Shown here: positions 54,636 through 64,000 of the stretch, piece after piece
How positions within the stretch are numbered: position 1 is the first letter of the stretch
Layout of the letters: the number at the start of each line of letters is the position of its first letter
Assembly (NCBI GenBank): GCA_963971225.1
Contig: OZ020270.1
Span: 68,330,932-68,394,931, forward strand
Direction: 5' to 3'
Length of the DNA: 64,000 nucleotides
DNA from: Melieria omissa
Lineage: Eukaryota > Arthropoda > Insecta > Diptera > Ulidiidae
Position numbers and translations under genes: made by a program
Notes under the pieces: model-generated
What the model saw: the letters and a program-made list of their open reading frames with translations, nothing else
Databases searched by the model: none
What the model was told of the DNA's origin: nothing

Positions 54636-55058
54636 TAAGGTGGGTCGCGAAAAAAAAATTAGTGTTGTCACCACCTAAAAATAAAATTCAGAGTGTTTAA
54701 TGACTATTTGGAAAATATTGCGATTCTGAGGTAAGCCAATTGTGAGCGGTTTTGCTTCAAAAATACCTCTAATTATCATGTTTTTTGGGTGTAACTTTTT
54801 TGTTGTTGGACATTTTCGAATAATTTTTTTTTGTTAGATAAACCTTCAGGAGTTCTTGGATTGCACAAAAATTATTCGAAAATGTCCAACAACAAAAAAG
54901 TTACACCCAAAAAACATGATAATTAGAGGTATTTTTGAAGCAAAACCGCTCACAATTGGCTTACCTCAGAATCGCAATATTTTCCAAATAGTCATTAAAC
55001 ACTCTGAATTTTATTTTTAGGTGGTGACAACACAAATTTTTTTTCGCGACCCACCTTA
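54636..55058. mobile_element. near-perfect palindromic MITE, 423 bp
   Basis: Arms of about 195 bp starting TAAGGTGGGTCGCG are inverted copies with only a few mismatches, separated by a spacer of about 35 bases. The 8-bp target duplication AGGGACAT lies at 54628-54635 and 55059-55066, suggesting a hAT- or P-type transposase acting in trans. There is no coding capacity. Confidence 0.88.
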
Positions 55059-55122
55059 AGGGACATAAGTCCGCTATATGCAGTATCTCTTCGAGGGACC
55101 GGTGAATGGACTACTGTACATA

Positions 55123-56355
55123 CAAGGTTTTTTATCATGAGCCGAAAAAGTAAATAAAGAAAAAAAAATCAATTAAATTTTGAATTTTGATGAAACTTTA
55201 TTATCAAAATAATATTTGGTTTGTGCCATTAGTAATGGAATATGACATCATTCAAATGATCGCCACGAGCAGCCTGGCACACCTCGATTCTTTTAGGTAA
55301 TTTTCGATGACTTTTTTACATAAAGCAGGCTGTAAGGCGCCAAGAACTGCACGTATTTTGTCCCTCAAATCTTCCAAAGTCTGCGGATTGTCTGCATAGA
55401 CTTGGTCTTTCGCGTAGCCCCAAAGAAAAAAGTCCAAAGGGTTCAGATCGCACGACCTTGACGGCCAATTGGCATCACCAAAACGCGAAATTATGCGTTC
55501 ATCGAACCTGGTTCGCAATTCTGTCATGTTCGGTCGTGTTGTGTGGCATGTATCATACGGCCATAACGTTCAGAATTGACGGTAACGGTCTGTCCTTCGT
55601 AATTTTCGAAGAAATATGGCCCTATGACACCACCGGACCATAATGCACACCAAACAGTGACTCTAGGTGGATGCATTGGGCGCTCGACAACCACGTGTAG
55701 ATTTTCTGAGCCCCACACATGGCAATTTTGACTATTAACGTAACCGCCGAGGTGAAAATGTGCTTCATCGCTGAAGAAAAATTTTGTGCGAAAAATTAGG
55801 ATTTTCGAACTGTTTTTTAAGCACCCATTCGGCGTAGTTACGACGTATTCTGTGATCTCTCGGCTCCAATTTCTGCACCAACTGAACTTTGTATGGATGA
55901 AGATGCAAATCCAAATGCAAAATACGCCAAATTGAGGTGATGGAGATGTCCAATTGTTGTGAACGCCGGGGAAGCGATAAATTCGGGTCATCTTCAACAC
56001 TGGCAGCTACAGCAGCAATATTTTCGGCCGAACGAGCAGGGCGAATACGAAGTGGCCTCTGTACATCTTGTACAGAACCAGTTCGTTCGAATTTCGCCAA
56101 TAAATCCGAAATTGTTGACAAAACAGACCTTCCGTGACGTCCGAAATCCTTCCTTAGTGCGCGAAAAGTGGTGCTCAAATTTTCACTATTTTTGTAGTGA
56201 ATTTTCACTATGTTTATACGTTGAGCGACGCTAAATCGGTCCATTATAAATGGCAAACACTAAACTACAATATTAACACAATGCAACGACAGATGACAGC
56301 TGCGGTTGTCGAACGCAGGGCTGCCAAAGTTTTCGGTTCGAAATGAAAAACCCTG
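55123..56355 (-). mobile_element. mariner-type transposon, 1.23 kb
   Basis: TA sites at 55121-55122 and 56356-56357. Inverted ends CARGGTTTTTYAT...CCGAAAA. It encodes one transposase on the minus strand with an internal deletion. It lies inside the piggyBac-like MITE, next to the palindromic MITE. Confidence 0.82.
55252..56244 (-). pseudogene. mariner-type transposase, internally deleted
   Basis: Start ATG 56244. Two HTH regions (RALRKDFGRHGRS near 56150, SRRSQQLDISITSIWRIL near 55950) are followed by FSDEAHFHLGGYVN (first catalytic Asp, near 55760), WCALWSGGVIGPYFFEN and, in another frame, CDLNPLDFFLWGY (third Asp, near 55430). The middle Asp segment (usually QQDGA before TCHT) has been lost near 55535, with a frame change. 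Inactive. Confidence 0.8.
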
Positions 56356-56629
56356 TAAATTGAATTTAAATCATGCCCACCGGTGTACAAGCGGTCCCCA
56401 GGTAAAACATGTCGTGTGGCCACCCGTGAGCATGCGGGCCGCTAATGTTGTTGCGGAGTGACCCACCGGTGGGCATGCGGTCTTTAACGTGTTAAGGTGT
56501 AACGTTGCTATCGCAGCAATTTTTGAGTTTTCGCAATGTTTTCGAAAGCGGTTGTAGCCACAGATTGCTACGATAGCTACTTTGCACCTAAAATGCTATG
56601 AAGAGCGAGCTCCACTAGTATAACCCTCT

Positions 56630-57197
56630 TGTTACATTCTGTAACAAGTCACACTGGTGAAAACAAGAGTTAAACCTGCAAATTCTTACAAATTTCTACT
56701 ATGCTAGATTCTAAATTTTAGATTTTTTGGCTGCATCGCAGAGGTCTCAAAAAGCTATGAGCCTAGAAAGCTCCCAAGAACCAACTGATGCAGCTATTAC
56801 TAGGCTTGGAACGCAATAGGCGAACAATAGTAATGTAGGCGCAGTGGAATTGGTGTGAAATGGTGATCGTCGTAAGGTCGGGCAGCAGCAGCCTCAGCAA
56901 AGATTATAAAGTGATAATATAGTAACGATGCATGCTTGCATGCTATGCATGAATGCTCTTACGGGCATTCTTTTAATGGAATGTGCGAGAACAATCGGCG
57001 CGACAGACAGACCAGTATAAAAGGCAGCCGGGTACAGCGCAGATAGACAGTATCATTTGAGCAAGTAAAGGTGAAACACGGAATAGTCCAATAAATAGGA
57101 GCAAGTGTAAAGACAGCAAAGTGTAAATTTGTAAATAAAGTGATTGTTGGTTTTGGACTGCGTTTTGTGAAGTGAATTGAAGTGGTTCTATTTAACA
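56630..57197 (+). mobile_element. solo or partial LTR, related to the LTRs at 11190 and 14121
   Basis: Starts TGTTACATTC and ends TTTAACA. Its right half resembles the 441-bp LTR in order: GTATAAAAGGCAGC, GAGCAAG, GTGTAAA, AAATTTGTAAATAAAG, GATTGTT. It is therefore a diverged member of the same Gypsy group. No internal region follows; host exon sequence starts at 57201. No target duplication found. Confidence 0.6.
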
Positions 57198-57200
57198 AAC

Positions 57201-57908
57201 CTGGCGTCAAATCCGTCATATCAGGGTTTTTATAAATATTAGCACCAACTCCGCTGCCAACATTTTCATCGCAATCATTGCAACCTCCACCGCCACCATT
57301 TTTAGTAGTGTTAGCGTCTATAAAAAACAAATTACTGGAAAATTTCTGTTGCTGTTGTTGCTGAGTCGCTGTTAGCATGACCATAGCGTCGCCGCCCGCC
57401 CACGAGGCACACTTTGACTGTCGCAGTGCAGTGGTGTTCAATATCGGGATTTTGCTCGCCGTTAAGGCGGCTGCAGTGCCGCTATTGCCGTTATCACTAG
57501 CAGTCGTTTTCACTGAGGCGCTGCAGGAAGTAATTGTTTCGGCCGTTGCCGCTGTTGCTTTCACGTTGATGGCCATCACATTATTAATGTTGACGCCGAT
57601 GCTGTCATTATGTGCCGGCATTGGCTGATCCACCGTATCGCCGCTGCAACTCGCGTAGCGGCAATCGCCCGCTGGGGTGCGTATTGGCTGGTTGGAAGTG
57701 CTGGCGACGGTACGCGTCACGGTGACCGCATTATAATGATGCGGCGGCGACACTGACTGCAACATTTCCGTTTCGGCCGCTTCACGTGCCAAGTTGTGCG
57801 AGTAATATTTGTCATTTTGTGGCGCCACATTGTTGATTGTTGAAGTGTTCGCTGTTGCCGGCAGTAAAGCATCAAAGTACATCGATGACTCATCGGCGTG
57901 TGATTGAT
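57201..57908 (-). CDS. host gene exon, Gln- and Gly-rich, unrecognised
   Basis: A 708-bp open exon on the minus strand between a GTTTTTGCAG acceptor (57909-57911 on the plus strand reads CTG) and a GTTTGT donor (57195-57200). It starts and ends in the same codon phase. The product has a Gln run (QQQQQQ), a Gly run, and much Thr, Ser and Ala, as in fly transcription or signalling regulators; no domain recognised. The donor overlaps the last bases of the LTR next to it. Confidence 0.6.
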
Positions 57909-58284
57909 CTGCAAAAACGATTATTATTACATTACAACCAAATAAAGGGAGTCAGCTGACCAGGTATCGATCTCTGGGTACGAATATTGTGTAACAAATT
58001 TGCAAAATTTTTACTGCATGTCGTTTGTTCAAACCTAATTTCTTGTAACGAGAGAGAAACAGTGCTTGAAGTGTATGAATAAATGCAAGTTTCCGTATAG
58101 CTTCAAACCTCTAATGAAGCTTTTGAACCAACTTGTTCTTTTTTAACCCTCTTGTTTAATCCTCTTTCCTGTGTATTATGAATGCCATAAGTAACACATG
58201 ACATATTTACTGGTAAATTTTTACTGGAAAAGTTCCCAAACAGACCTAAGCTCAGTGGAGGATGGGAATGTACATACAAGGTAA
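57909..58284. other. probable intron, nothing recognised
   Basis: AT-rich sequence upstream of the host exon. No gene or repeat recognised. Confidence 0.4.
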
Positions 58285-58470
58285 AGTTTCTGATTGCGTT
58301 CAACCTGGCGAACGCTAGAACGATCCTTGTCCATGTCCATGTCCACCTCCGCGTGGCCCTCCTGGATAGTTATTTGGCACATGCTGAAAAATGAATTAAT
58401 GTGTGAGCGCAGGGTTTGGTACTCGCCACGTAAAATCAACTTAACTGGCCATAAAAACCCGTTATACCCG
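58285..58470. repeat. two RTE fragments in opposite orientation
   Basis: 58285-58435 matches the 5' UTR of the RTE at 42106-45303 on the plus strand. 58440-58470 matches its 3' end (CTTAACTGGCCATAA, CCCGTTAT) in the other orientation. The two ends touch. This may be an internally deleted, rearranged copy. Confidence 0.65.
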
Positions 58471-58802
58471 TGACAGACATCTTGTACAAAAATCCTGCTA
58501 GTATAAATAACCAATGTCTGTCACTGGTTTTTTCAACTTTTGTTCGATTTTTGTACTTCAATCATAGTACAAAAATCTAGTAGAATACCACGAACAGGAA
58601 TGGGATTTTTCAGTTTACTACAAAGGGAATCGACTGAACATACTACAAAGCTTAAGCTCTTTGTCAAAGTCTTTCACTGAACAAACGCAATTTTGACAAG
58701 CAAACGAAACTTTGACATTGTCGTCAGTTTGAACGCGATATTCAATTTTGAAAAATTGGAAAAGAAAAATAAAAATATTTGGGAAGTAACATTAAAAGTA
58801 TT

Positions 58803-59583
58803 GTAGAAGTGTGGGCACAGCATCACCCAAAGTTGCGTGGCGTGCACAAAAATAGTCATGTGCGCACAACTGCGTAATGAACACAAATTGGACTTGAGCG
58901 CCACGGAGCTGCGTGTGCGCATAAACAATTTAACGGAAAAGTATAGGTAAATTATAGCAAAAGGATTATGTTTACACGTTCGGCGGAATGGTCGCGAAAA
59001 TTGGTGATTCGCTATTTTCGCGACTATTTTGTCAAACGGGCAAACAGAATGAGTGATTCAAATGTATTGAACTACATACATATGTATGTATTTCAGACAG
59101 GAACAGAGAAAAATAGGTCCAAGCGGTGGGTCTCCATCAGACTGGGAGCACTACAAGGGAATTCACTGCATTATTGGCGGTTTTAAATCAAACTGCATCC
59201 AAGAAATCACAGAAGAAAGCATCGAAATCGGTTGGTAGTAGAATTATGTATATTTATTTCATTCGGAATTTGAATAAAAGTAATTTAACGATTTACAGAA
59301 TCTCAAAGATTGGATTCCCCGGAATTGCCGGATTCTCCCATGCCGAATTCCCCGTCTTGCTCTACGAGTAGCTCTGGGTTGCACCTTCCGAGCACTCCTG
59401 CATCTTCATCATCTGCGAAAAAAAAAGAAGAGAAGCAACAGTGCTGAGTATCTAGATACAGCTAGAAAAGAGCAGACAATGATAGAAGACTACCTCACCA
59501 AGTCGCTGCAAAACGAGGACAGAGCCCTTACGCACTTGGAGCAAAATAATATCATACTTACTTCGATTTTAAACAAAAGATGA
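58803..59583 (+). pseudogene. MADF/Myb-SANT-like three-exon gene with two frame breaks
   Basis: Exon 1 (to 58946) codes VEVWAQHHPKLRGVHKNS, then after a two-base loss near 58860 CAQLRNEHKLDL and LRVRINNLTEKYR. It splices in phase (TAT AG / A CAG) to exon 2 (59097), QEQRKIGPSGGSPSDW and HYKG. Exon 3 (from 59299) is Ser/Pro-rich, then after nine A instead of eight near 59420 reads AEYLDTARKEQTMIEDYL and a Leu-rich helix to TGA near 59583. This is the layout of MADF-type regulators. Either a recent pseudogene or a true gene with assembly errors. Confidence 0.65.
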
Positions 59584-60483
59584 AAACTTACTTTGCAAAG
59601 AATGCTTCGCTATTGCCAGTCTTATTACGGCACCACTGTTGGTTGCAGGGACTTAATTATTATAAGTTTTTTAAGAAATTAAGGGGGTCGTCTACGTACA
59701 AAGTTTTAAAATTTTTTTGTTTTTTTACATAATTTTCATTTGGAAGACGTGAGGAATGTTATTTCCAAAGGATTACGAGGATTACAAGAAACGTGTTAAG
59801 CTTAATTTGTCTTCGGACAAATGTAATTTAAAGCATGGGAAGAAAATCCTAACACATGTAAAAGTTAATGACTTGTATACTAATGGAAAATTTGACTTCG
59901 GCACATTTTTTCCAAGGCTTGAAGAAGAGGCCGGTAAACAAGGCATTGACACATTACAAATGTCACCGAGTGAAAATATTTTTGAGTATATATGCATAAA
60001 TGAATTTAAAAAATTGGGCAACAAATATTTGAAAAATGTAGAAGTAGCGCTACTACTTTGGTTGACTATAGTGAATGGACGGGATAAAACTGGAATCAAA
60101 AAAATTTTAACAAAGTTTCATGATGATCCAATCACTGGTGGCCACAGTGGGACATCTAGAACAGTATCAAAAATTAAGAGATATTATTATTGGAAACACA
60201 TGACTAAAGATATCAACAAATATATCAAAGCATGTGAAAAATGTCAAAAATCAAAAACAATAAAACATAATAAACCACCTGCGATTCTAACCCCAACACC
60301 AGCAACAGCATTTGACATTGTTCTAATGGATACCATAGGTCCACTACCGAAAACAGAAACTGGTAACGAATACGCTGTTACAATCATTGGCGATCTAACA
60401 AAATACCTAGTTGCAATACCAATTCCAAACAAGAACGCAAAACCGGCTGCTAAAGCAATTGTTGATTATTTTATCTTGATTTA

Positions 60484-61748
60484 GGTAGGTAGGTAGCAGC
60501 GACTGCGTGCTCTCAGAGCACACTCAAGTAGCACTATGTGCCGTTTTGTTGTCGCCTCCTCGACTGGGTCTTCCGTGCGTGGGAGAAAATACTGGGCTCT
60601 AAAGCCAACCAGCATCGTCCAATAGGAGTTGATGCATTTTAGTCTTATTTCAGACAGATCAGCTAGAGAGCTAATCAGACTGTTCCCCAAGGAATTTAGT
60701 CTTTTAAATGCTAAGGCAGGGCAGCCGCAGAGGAAGTGCTCGAGTGTCTCACTCTCGTTGGTTTCTCTGCAGCTTCTGCAAAAGGGGTTGTGGGGGATTC
60801 CCAATCTCGCTGCATGTAGGCCAATCGGCCAGTGACCCGTGGTCACGGCCGTCAGCCTAGAAACATTCCTACGAGAATTTAGCAGCAGGTCGTTGGTTCT
60901 GTGGGAGTCGTAGCGTGGCCAGATCTGTCGAGCCACTCTGCAGCTGGAAAGATTTCTCCACCTACTATCCGACTTCCTAAGGAAATATTCCTTTATCTGT
61001 TGTAGCCTTGCACTTAAAGGGGGTGCCACCCTTTCGGGCTGTGAGTCCATGGCGGATCCCACCTTGGCCAACTCGTCGGCTGACTCGTTTCCGCTGATAC
61101 CCGCGTGACCGGGTATCCAACAGATGGTAAGATCCACCCGGCCACCCACCAACCCTAGCAATTCTTTACAGTCTCTGACCAGTTTAGATTTCACTATGGG
61201 CTTGGTGAGTGCCTTGATGGCTGCTTGGCTGTCTGAAAAGATGAAAACATCCCTACTCTGGATTCCTTGCTGTAGGAGAATCCTGCAGGCTTCTCTTATA
61301 GCAAAGACTTCCGCTTGAAAGACGCTGCAGAAATCCGGTAGGTGAAAAGCTTTTTCCACAACCAGATCCCTGGAGTAAACACCTGCCCCAACACCACAGT
61401 CCATCTTTGAACCGTCTGTGTATAGGGAAGTTTCTACGTTTGTAAAAACAGTTGCGTAACGGTCCCATTCCCTTCTGGAGGGAAAGAGCGTGGAAAACCT
61501 AACACCAAAGTCGGCACATTCTTTGGTGTAGTCCGTATCTCCCCTTAGGTCCGTCGGCACCTTCGTGAGGATGTTACTGTGTCCATAAGGTCTTTCCGCC
61601 CATTGAGATGATTCTCTCAGTCTCAATGCGCTAGAGGCGGCGGTCCGTCTAATAAAAGATTCAATCGGCAGCAGATGAACAAGCGTATTTAAAGCATCAG
61701 AAGGGCAGGACCTCAAGGCCCCCGTTATCCCGACATACGCCGCCCTTG
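60484..61748 (-). mobile_element. 5'-truncated LINE with RNase H (LOA/R1/I-type group)
   Basis: 1265 bp, 11-bp target duplication ATCTTGATTTA (60473-60483 and 61749-61759). The 3' end (left) is TACCTACCTACC, the same type as in the LINE at 766-6315. Only the C-terminal third of ORF2 is present. Confidence 0.9.
60535..61748 (-). CDS. LINE ORF2 C-terminal part: RNase H and zinc finger
   Basis: The open frame enters from the truncation point. It has RNase H motifs LYTDGSKM (near 61410), FQAEVFAI (61310), DSQAAIK (61230) and WIPGHAGISGNESAD (61110), then a finger CRSCRETNES...HFLCGC near 60770, the same order as in the first LINE. Sequence similarity between the two is only moderate, so they are different families. 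No stop interrupts the frame before the 3' UTR. Confidence 0.85.
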
Positions 61749-62246
61749 ATCTTGATTTACGGGCCGATAAATACATTGATTTCAGATATGGAAACGGAAT
61801 ATAAAAATCAACTTTTGAACGAAATTTGCGAATTGTTAAAAATTAAAAAACTATCATCAACAGCACACCATCACCAAACTCTAGGAACAATAGAACGTAA
61901 CCACCGCACCTTAAATGAATATTTGAGATCATACATCTCAATCGACAAAGATGATTGGGATGAATGGCTAAAATATTTCACTTATTGTTACAACACTACC
62001 CCTAAGGCAGTATATGACTACTGTCCTTTTGAGCTTGTATTTGGGAAAATAGCCAAAGAATTGGAAAATAACGACAAGATAGACTCACTGTACAATGTTG
62101 ACAATTACGCAAAAGAACTGAAATTCAAATTACAAGTAGCTCAAAAAAAAGCAAAACAACTGTTAGAGAGAAAAAGGTTATTTCTAAGCAATATACAGAC
62201 AGAAATATATCTGAAATAAAAATAAAAATTGGAGATAAAGTTTTAA

Positions 62247-63387
62247 CCTTAGGACCGTGACTTGGCTATACAACTTAATCTCGTGACTTGGGCACTCAGT
62301 GCCCAGTAGTGTAGTTTGTATGGAAATTTAAGCTTTTTATGAACTTTTTTGTCAAAAGGCCAATATTTCGCTTATTTATGTAAATAATTTATTGAAACAA
62401 GTATTTATTGTTAGAAACAAAGGTTTTTTAACTGAAAAATATAAAAAACATATAAAGTTTTGGTTTTGAACCGCTCAACTGAGTGAAATTATCCGCTGTC
62501 TTTTTGATGCGTTTTGATTTAATGTTGCCGTTGTTGGAGTATTGTTTGCATCTTTATTAATATCTAAGTCCGTATCAGCATCGGCATAATATTTTGTGAA
62601 AAAGAACTTTGCATATTTTGAGACCCCTAATTTTTTAAGGAAAATATATGAAAAGTGATGAAAATGACTATGGTACATTTTTGGTATTATTTCGATGAGA
62701 ATGGGAATTACATCAAATAATTTGGCTGTGTTGTATTTCTTGATGTTTCCGCTTTCGTGTTATACCTAACTCGATTATTGATTTACGAAAAATGTGCATG
62801 TTTTTCGACATCAAAGAAATCGCCTTGAAATTCCATATTTTCCAACTTTGACGTCCAATTGCCGCGGAATTGTAAAATTTACCAAAGAAAATTTCATTGG
62901 AAAAGAAGCCGTGAGGTGCTGTAAATGTCACAAAGTGAAAATCATGTCTACTGGTTTATTGGTTTAGAAATTACAATTGAATACATGAAAAAAGTCAAGG
63001 AAAATCCGAAAAAGTGACACACCCATTTTTTGCGAAAACGGAAACTAAGTTTTGAAAACGGTTTGCGGATTCGAAATCCACGGCCCCTAATTACCCTAGA
63101 ACTGATGTCAAAACTAGAAAAGCCGACAAAAAGTCGAAATTTGTTGCCCTGTGATATATGAGGAAATATTATGGGCACTGAGTGCCCCAAGTCACGTATA
63201 GCGTACTCATCTTGTAAAATTACATAACTTTCTTATTATAAGAGATATGCACCTGTAATTTTCAACTTATAAACAAAAGTACAATCTATCTGCCTACCAA
63301 AAAAAAACAAATTGGACTTCCCAAATCCCCGAAATTGAACATAAAAAATGAATATGGGCACTGAGTGCCCAACTCACGGTTCTAAGG
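62247..63387. mobile_element. piggyBac-like MITE with GGGCACTSAGTGCCC palindromes
   Basis: TTAA at 62243-62246 and 63388-63391 flank ends CCTTAGGACCGTGA and TCACGGTTCTAAGG. The CCYTAG-like start and TTAA site fit piggyBac. A 15-bp palindrome GGGCACTSAGTGCCC occurs near 62307, 63173 and 63356 beside GTGACTTGG motifs, as subterminal repeats. No transposase found; the short frames inside are not conserved. It splits the IN C-terminus of the Gypsy remnant. Confidence 0.75.
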
Positions 63388-63581
63388 TTAATAAGTAATA
63401 ACCAGGACACAAATTAGACACTATATATACCGGACCCTATACTGTAATACAAACAGACAATAACAATAACTGCTTACTTGTGCACGATTCAAATAATCAA
63501 TTCCGAGTCCACAAGGACAGACTAAAAATATACTATTAATATAAGTACTATATTACTTTAATTCAAATTTAAATATATGCT

Positions 63582-64000
63582 TTTTTTTTTTTTTTTTTAA
63601 ACGAGCCAACGCGCAGGGGATGACCCCTATAAATGCGAGGCATTGCGCTGGTTCAGGAAGGATATATAGGTTGGGAGAAGGGAAGTTGGGTGAAGAATTT
63701 ATGGACTCTTGCCTTGAATCCATCAAGATCATAGGTGCTGGGGAAAACATCTGCAGGGAGACCATTCCACAATCGCGCTGTACGGGCCAGAAACGAACTT
63801 TACCTGTAGTGCGTAGTGCGCTGGAACATCGTTTCGACGTGGAATGCATGGGAGCCAGTGTTTAAACGGGTTGCCCGTGGGAATACCCGGAGTGATGGCA
63901 TCAAGCTGCTCATCTCCATTGAGCAATTACCGAAAAAGTATCGGTAGAATAACACCACACATGCCACGCGCGAGGATACATATACAAAAAATATTAAATT
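63582..64000 (-). mobile_element. 3' end of a Jockey/CR1-type LINE with poly(A), runs off the window
   Basis: The minus strand codes the end of an RT ORF (FYRYFFGNCS near 63940, FLARTARLWNGLPADVF near 63780, YDLDGFKARVHKFF near 63730), a short 3' UTR and an A-run (T-run at 63582-63599 on the plus strand). LARTARLWN is characteristic of the RT C-terminus in such LINEs. A TAA just before that motif suggests a broken frame. Confidence 0.75.

Larger units (their letters stand above)
54589..56491. mobile_element. piggyBac-like MITE (TTAA target), split by two insertions
   Basis: TTAA sites at 54585-54588 and 56492-56495 flank inverted ends CACGTTGAAGACCGCAT and ATGCGGTCTTTAACGTG. Without the two inner elements it is about 240 bp. 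TTAA duplications are the hallmark of piggyBac elements; the ends do not have the usual CCC start, so the assignment is tentative. CCACCGGTGGGCATG-type palindromes lie near the right end. Confidence 0.55.
59756..63536 (+). pseudogene. Gypsy-type integrase remnant, split twice
   Basis: The frame at 59756-60483 has the IN zinc finger (HDDPITGGHSG, CEKCQKSK near 60235) and first Asp (MDTIGPLP near 60330). After a LINE it continues at 61760-62219 with the second Asp (ISDMETEY) and the Glu (GTIERNHRTL). After a piggyBac-like MITE, 63392-63536 gives the C-terminal IN part (TGPYTV, FRVHKDRLK). Reading the three pieces in turn shows no other lesion in the core. It is AT-rich, unlike the array family. 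No LTRs are visible; the left end is near 59660 and unclear. Confidence 0.8.

Noticed and set aside
57201..57215. Primer-binding site (TGGCGTCAAA) after the LTR at 56630-57197
   Set aside because: The bases are the end of the host exon on the other strand; no element interior follows, so the likeness to a primer site may be chance.
1..64000. CRISPR arrays, prophage or bacterial operons
   Set aside because: The repeats are transposon ends, primer sites or satellites; introns, TATA boxes and element families are those of an animal genome.

Overview
The window looks like repeat-rich chromosomal DNA of a true fly (Diptera), perhaps a tephritid-like higher fly. This is inferred from the short spliced introns (52 to 64 bases), the mix of element families and fly-type host gene pieces; nothing in the sequence names the species. 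Most of the 64 kb is transposable element, and much of it is nested. I see no rRNA genes, CRISPR arrays or bacterial-type operons.

Bases 1-30000 are a head-to-tail array of one LTR retrotransposon family, all on the minus strand. It is CsRn1/Kabuki-like: the Gag has a CHCC-type cysteine motif, the primer-binding site is of tRNA-Trp type, and Pol carries PR, RT, RNase H and IN. The array holds one partial and five further units. Neighbouring units share a single 189-bp LTR. The unit at 17425-21979 is intact in gag and pol. The others carry deletions, frameshifts or insertions: a 5.5-kb LINE with RNase H at 766-6315, and a Gypsy deletion derivative at 11190-14561 that itself carries a tRNA-derived SINE. 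The array ends against a 56-bp GC-rich minisatellite at 30001-30640.

Bases 30700-40550 are AT-rich and hold small DNA transposons and SINEs. The most striking is at 31871-33512. It is a 1642-bp element lacking any transposase, with one end CACAGTG-12-ACAAAAATA and the other CACAGTG-23-ACAAAAAAA, flanked by a 5-bp target duplication. This is the layout of a 12/23 V(D)J recombination-signal pair and suggests a Transib-like origin. It sits inside a SINE, which sits inside a MITE. Nearby, a TIR element at 35376-37044 carries a damaged ribose-5-phosphate isomerase gene. A two-exon piece of an unrecognised host gene (37962-39868) has a mariner in its intron.

Bases 40557-49811 are one BEL/Pao element with matched LTRs and a 5-bp target duplication. 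It has lost RT and was invaded by an RTE LINE and a Tc1 element. Bases 49900-56500 hold TIR elements: a rosa/Tc1-like element nested in a MITE, a Jerky/pogo-like element with introns, and a piggyBac-like MITE enclosing a palindromic MITE and a mariner. From 56600 to the end there are an LTR fragment beside a host exon, a three-exon MADF/Myb-SANT gene, a Gypsy pol remnant split by a LINE and a piggyBac-like MITE, and the 3' end of a poly(A) LINE.
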